Origin: Pedobacter sp.
GTDB lineage: Bacteria > Bacteroidota > Bacteroidia > Sphingobacteriales > Sphingobacteriaceae
NCBI RefSeq assembly: GCF_031119335.1
Contig: NZ_JAVHXT010000003.1
Span: 271,355-335,354, forward strand
DNA: 64,000 nucleotides
Reading direction: 5' to 3'
Part shown: one piece after another, positions 60,981-64,000 of the stretch
How the letters are laid out: every line of letters starts with the position of its first letter
Position numbering within the stretch: position 1 is the stretch's first letter
Position numbers and translations under genes: made by a program
Notes under the pieces: model-generated
Seen by the model: only the letters and a program-made list of their open reading frames with translations
What the model was told of the DNA's origin: nothing
Database searches by the model: none

Positions 60981-62408
60981 TTACTTTACTGCCGATGGCA
61001 CTGTAACTTGCTTGCCAATTACTACATCATTGAAAATAATATTCTCTGTATTGGATAAACTTAAAGCAGTAGTACATGAGTCAATCTTCACTTTAGTAAA
61101 ATGTACATCCCTCACCTTCTTATCAGGATAGCCTTGGATAACCAAACCTGCGTTATGAGCAGTCTTAAATCTCAGGTTATCAATAAATATATCGTGAATG
61201 TCTGTAGCAAAGCCTTTTCCCTCGCCATGATAATATGAGGTAATAAAAACTCCATCCTCCACATCACCAAACTCAACATTACTCACATAAATATTTTTAA
61301 TAAAACCACCTCTATCTGGATTTGATTTTAGGTAAATCCCTCTTTTGCAATAGCCTCCATAGGTACAATTTTCTACAAACACATTCTGTACCCCTGCAGA
61401 CATTTCGCTTCCAATTACCACACCATGCAAGCCTTTAAAGCGGCAGTTGCGGATAATGATATTTTCTGAAGAGATAGCTGTCTTTCTACCTTCGTGATCT
61501 CGTCCTGCTTTGATCGCTACGTTATCATCTGCATTGTTAAAGTCGATATCCTCTATTAAGACATTTTTGGAATACTCGGGATCAAAACCGTCGTTATTCT
61601 TATTAAAGGCATTGAATTTAACTTTCCTAGCGGTGATGTTCTCAGATTTTAAAAAATGTACCGACCAAAAAGGAGAATTAGCAATGGTTACCCCTTCTAT
61701 TAAAATGTTCTTGCAATCGTAAAATTGAATGAGGTGCGGACGCAGGTAATGCCCTTCGCCAAAAACGCGATCTTTCAAAGGTGTTTCTTCTTGGTTCATT
61801 TTTCTGCTTAATTGTTGACTTGGCTTTTGCAAATCGTACCATTTGCTGAACCCATCCTTGCCGTTGCCATCAATAGTTCCTTCACCTATAATAGCGACAT
61901 TTTCAACTTTATAAGCGTAAATCAGCGGGCTGTAGTTGTAGATAAAAGTACCTTCCCAGCTAGTTGGTACAACAGGCAAATAATCTTTTGCATTGGTACC
62001 GAATATCAACTTTGCACCTTTTTGTAGCTCAATGGTTGTGTTGCTCACAAATTGGATGGGTCCATTGACTATGTAAACACCTGGCGTTACGACAATTTTA
62101 GCTCCGCCTTTAGCTTTACTGGCTTGCATGGCTTTATCAAAAGCAGGTTTGTTATTAGCAGCAGAATCGCCTTTGGCCCCAAAATCTGTAAGCTGTAAAA
62201 TATAAGTGGAAATCTCGGGGACTTTAATGTCTCTTAAAATGGCATCTCTTTTCTCTTCTCTAGATAGTTCCTTTTTAGATTGACAGCAAATTAATGTAGT
62301 AGATATATATAAGGCAAATAACCAAATAGTTCTTTGAAGTATCATATTTTGTAAAGATGGCTTTAAAGGTAACTTATTAAGCGTAAAAATAGATAATCTG
62401 ATAAGCAA
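60981..62408 (-). CDS. glycosyl hydrolase family 28-like right-handed beta-helix protein
   Basis: LTDFGAKGDSAANNKPAFDKAM, GEGTIDGNG, NNDGFDPEYSKNVLIEDIDFNNADDNVAIKAGRD. Confidence 0.88.
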   Translation of the reverse strand: MLIRLSIFTLNKLPLKPSLQNMILQRTIWLFALYISTTLICCQSKKELSREEKRDAILRDIKVPEISTYILQLTDFGAKGDSAANNKPAFDKAMQASKAKGGAKIVVTPGVYIVNGPIQFVSNTTIELQKGAKLIFGTNAKDYLPVVPTSWEGTFIYNYSPLIYAYKVENVAIIGEGTIDGNGKDGFSKWYDLQKPSQQLSRKMNQEETPLKDRVFGEGHYLRPHLIQFYDCKNILIEGVTIANSPFWSVHFLKSENITARKVKFNAFNKNNDGFDPEYSKNVLIEDIDFNNADDNVAIKAGRDHEGRKTAISSENIIIRNCRFKGLHGVVIGSEMSAGVQNVFVENCTYGGYCKRGIYLKSNPDRGGFIKNIYVSNVEFGDVEDGVFITSYYHGEGKGFATDIHDIFIDNLRFKTAHNAGLVIQGYPDKKVRDVHFTKVKIDSCTTALSLSNTENIIFNDVVIGKQVTVPSAVK

Positions 62409-62464
62409 ACCATGTGTTTAAAGATCGCAACATTTTTGCTTTTAACTTAAAAACAACATAAGAA

Positions 62465-63364
62465 TTACTGTTTTAACAGCATCACTTGCTCCAGTAGTAT
62501 CGGCAACCCACTAGGATTTACCTGGTCATTATTCCAAAAACTCATTACGCAACTTACAAATCTTTCGCGTACTGGTGCCACAACAAAGTATATGGTCAAT
62601 GTTTTGCCTCCAGTCATACCAACAAGCACTGATGTTACCCCTTTAAAGTCATAAATTACCCTTTTTGCTTTTACTTCGCTTCCCTCAAAAACCACATTTA
62701 CCTCTTCTTCAGAAACTATCTTACCTTGCTTTTTAGATTGAATAACTTTATATTGATTTTCAACTGAAATTGCCGCATCTTGAGCAATTTTATGAATACT
62801 CCAATTCATTTGTCCGTTATAGGGACATTGCATATTAGCCACCCCCATCCATCTGCAATTTTTGCCCAACTTAATCTTGCGCCCCACGAAGTTAACACTG
62901 TCTACGGTGAGGCTTTCGTAATAAGAACGAGGAATTTTATTGTTGATAATTAACGGCACCAACTCTTTTTCCAATGCCTTATCAGTCTTGTTAACTCCTG
63001 CAAACGCAATTCCATTTATTCCATTAGAGGTCTCCACAAAATAATAAGTGGTATGTTGCAAGATGCCCGGAGCAATCTCAACCTTTTTCTCTACATAATA
63101 ATTTTGCTGTTTAATTGAGCTATCAGACAAAAGCAATTCTGTTTCTTTAACATTATAGTACTTAAACTTCTTAGCAATTGCCTTTTTTGAAAACTCTACC
63201 GATACAGCTGCGTTACTTATTTCTATTCCATCAATATTGAAAAAGTCAGTGCCATTATTAGATATGGCCTGCAGTCGCGAAAAAATTTCTTCTTTTGAGC
63301 CTTGCGCACAGCAATTAGTGCCGTAAATTAAAAGAAATAGAATGATTAGCGATTTAAAACTCAT
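62465..63364 (-). CDS. hypothetical secreted protein
   Basis: Intact ORF with signal peptide. Confidence 0.5.
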   Translation of the reverse strand: MSFKSLIILFLLIYGTNCCAQGSKEEIFSRLQAISNNGTDFFNIDGIEISNAAVSVEFSKKAIAKKFKYYNVKETELLLSDSSIKQQNYYVEKKVEIAPGILQHTTYYFVETSNGINGIAFAGVNKTDKALEKELVPLIINNKIPRSYYESLTVDSVNFVGRKIKLGKNCRWMGVANMQCPYNGQMNWSIHKIAQDAAISVENQYKVIQSKKQGKIVSEEEVNVVFEGSEVKAKRVIYDFKGVTSVLVGMTGGKTLTIYFVVAPVRERFVSCVMSFWNNDQVNPSGLPILLEQVMLLKQ

Positions 63365-63453
63365 GGCCGTAGCATTTTAAAGACCAAGATAACTGAAGCC
63401 TTTGATAACTACAAACAACTATCAGAAGCAATAACTAATCGTGCAATAATTCT

Positions 63454-64000
63454 TTACATATATCGCTTAATCGCTTCCCACAAAATTGGATCGTAATTGT
63501 AAACATCTGGCCTAAATTGAACGGTACCACTATCATCCGCCCATGCGGTATAATAAGCAATGAACACACCAATGCTCTTACGTGGCGAGTACCAAGTTGG
63601 CTTTAACTTAAATGTGTTAAGCGTATCTGTTTTTTTAGCCAATTTCTTTTGAAAGATGGCATTTTTGGTGGTATCAATTGGCGGTAAATCTACATCCATA
63701 CGTAAATTATCGTACTGATATTTATCTTTCACCATTAGCTCTGCAAACTTCAACGGCTGCTCTATACGTACACAACCGTGACTAATCGCTCTGTTCGCTA
63801 ATTTAAAGCCATATTTATTGTTAGTGTCATGTAGGTAGATACTAGAACTGTTATCGAAAACAAACTTAAATTTGCCTAAAGCATTACCATCTCCAGAACC
63901 CTGTTTGAAGCTAAAGGGAAGCTTTTCTCTCGGATATCTATTCCAATTGATAGTATCTGGGTCGGCAACTAATTTACCCTTGTAGTAAACCCTAATGTTA
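63454..64000 (-). CDS. L,D-transpeptidase family protein (partial, runs off window)
   Basis: Frame stays open past the ORF-track start at 63753; upstream translation contains LHDTNNKYGF...NRAISHGCVRIEQPLKFAE (YkuD SHGCVRI motif). Confidence 0.88.
   Translation of the reverse strand, partial: NIRVYYKGKLVADPDTINWNRYPREKLPFSFKQGSGDGNALGKFKFVFDNSSSIYLHDTNNKYGFKLANRAISHGCVRIEQPLKFAELMVKDKYQYDNLRMDVDLPPIDTTKNAIFQKKLAKKTDTLNTFKLKPTWYSPRKSIGVFIAYYTAWADDSGTVQFRPDVYNYDPILWEAIKRYM

Overview
This window looks like a Bacteroidota chromosome segment (Pedobacter/Sphingobacteriaceae-like, judged from protein character, TAnnTTTG-type promoters and the tmRNA tag GENNYALAA). From left to right it contains: a cbb3 oxidase cluster (ccoG/P/Q/NO-fusion/S, CcoI-type ATPase, FixH, TauE-like) with hemN; a co-directional 13-gene block at 11390-30022 running from SusC/SusD through glycoside hydrolases, a sugar-acid dehydratase, SDR, MBL hydrolase and MFS to LutABC, with a divergent GntR regulator; a tRNA(CAT); katG; proline dehydrogenase; an aromatic amino-acid cluster (aroB ... 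pheA, DAHP synthase/chorismate mutase, aroA, aroC); a run of poorly characterised envelope proteins; a LytTR regulator and a TPR histidine kinase; a fused E1 dehydrogenase; tmRNA; and a GH28-like protein and an L,D-transpeptidase at the right edge. The strongest non-ORF find is a complete aromatic-codon leader-peptide attenuator upstream of pheA (20-aa MNFNTTYWFGYFYYFSKSQG, antiterminator and terminator), which is absent from the ORF track. Other finds: a duplicated pentamer-based operator between susC and gntR, a coupling of a polysaccharide locus to lactate oxidation, a 149-bp MITE-like element with perfect 18-bp TIRs and a 5-bp TSD, FNR-like boxes, several dispersed palindromic repeats, and a few unusual proteins. 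All product names come from reading the sequence; no database search was run.
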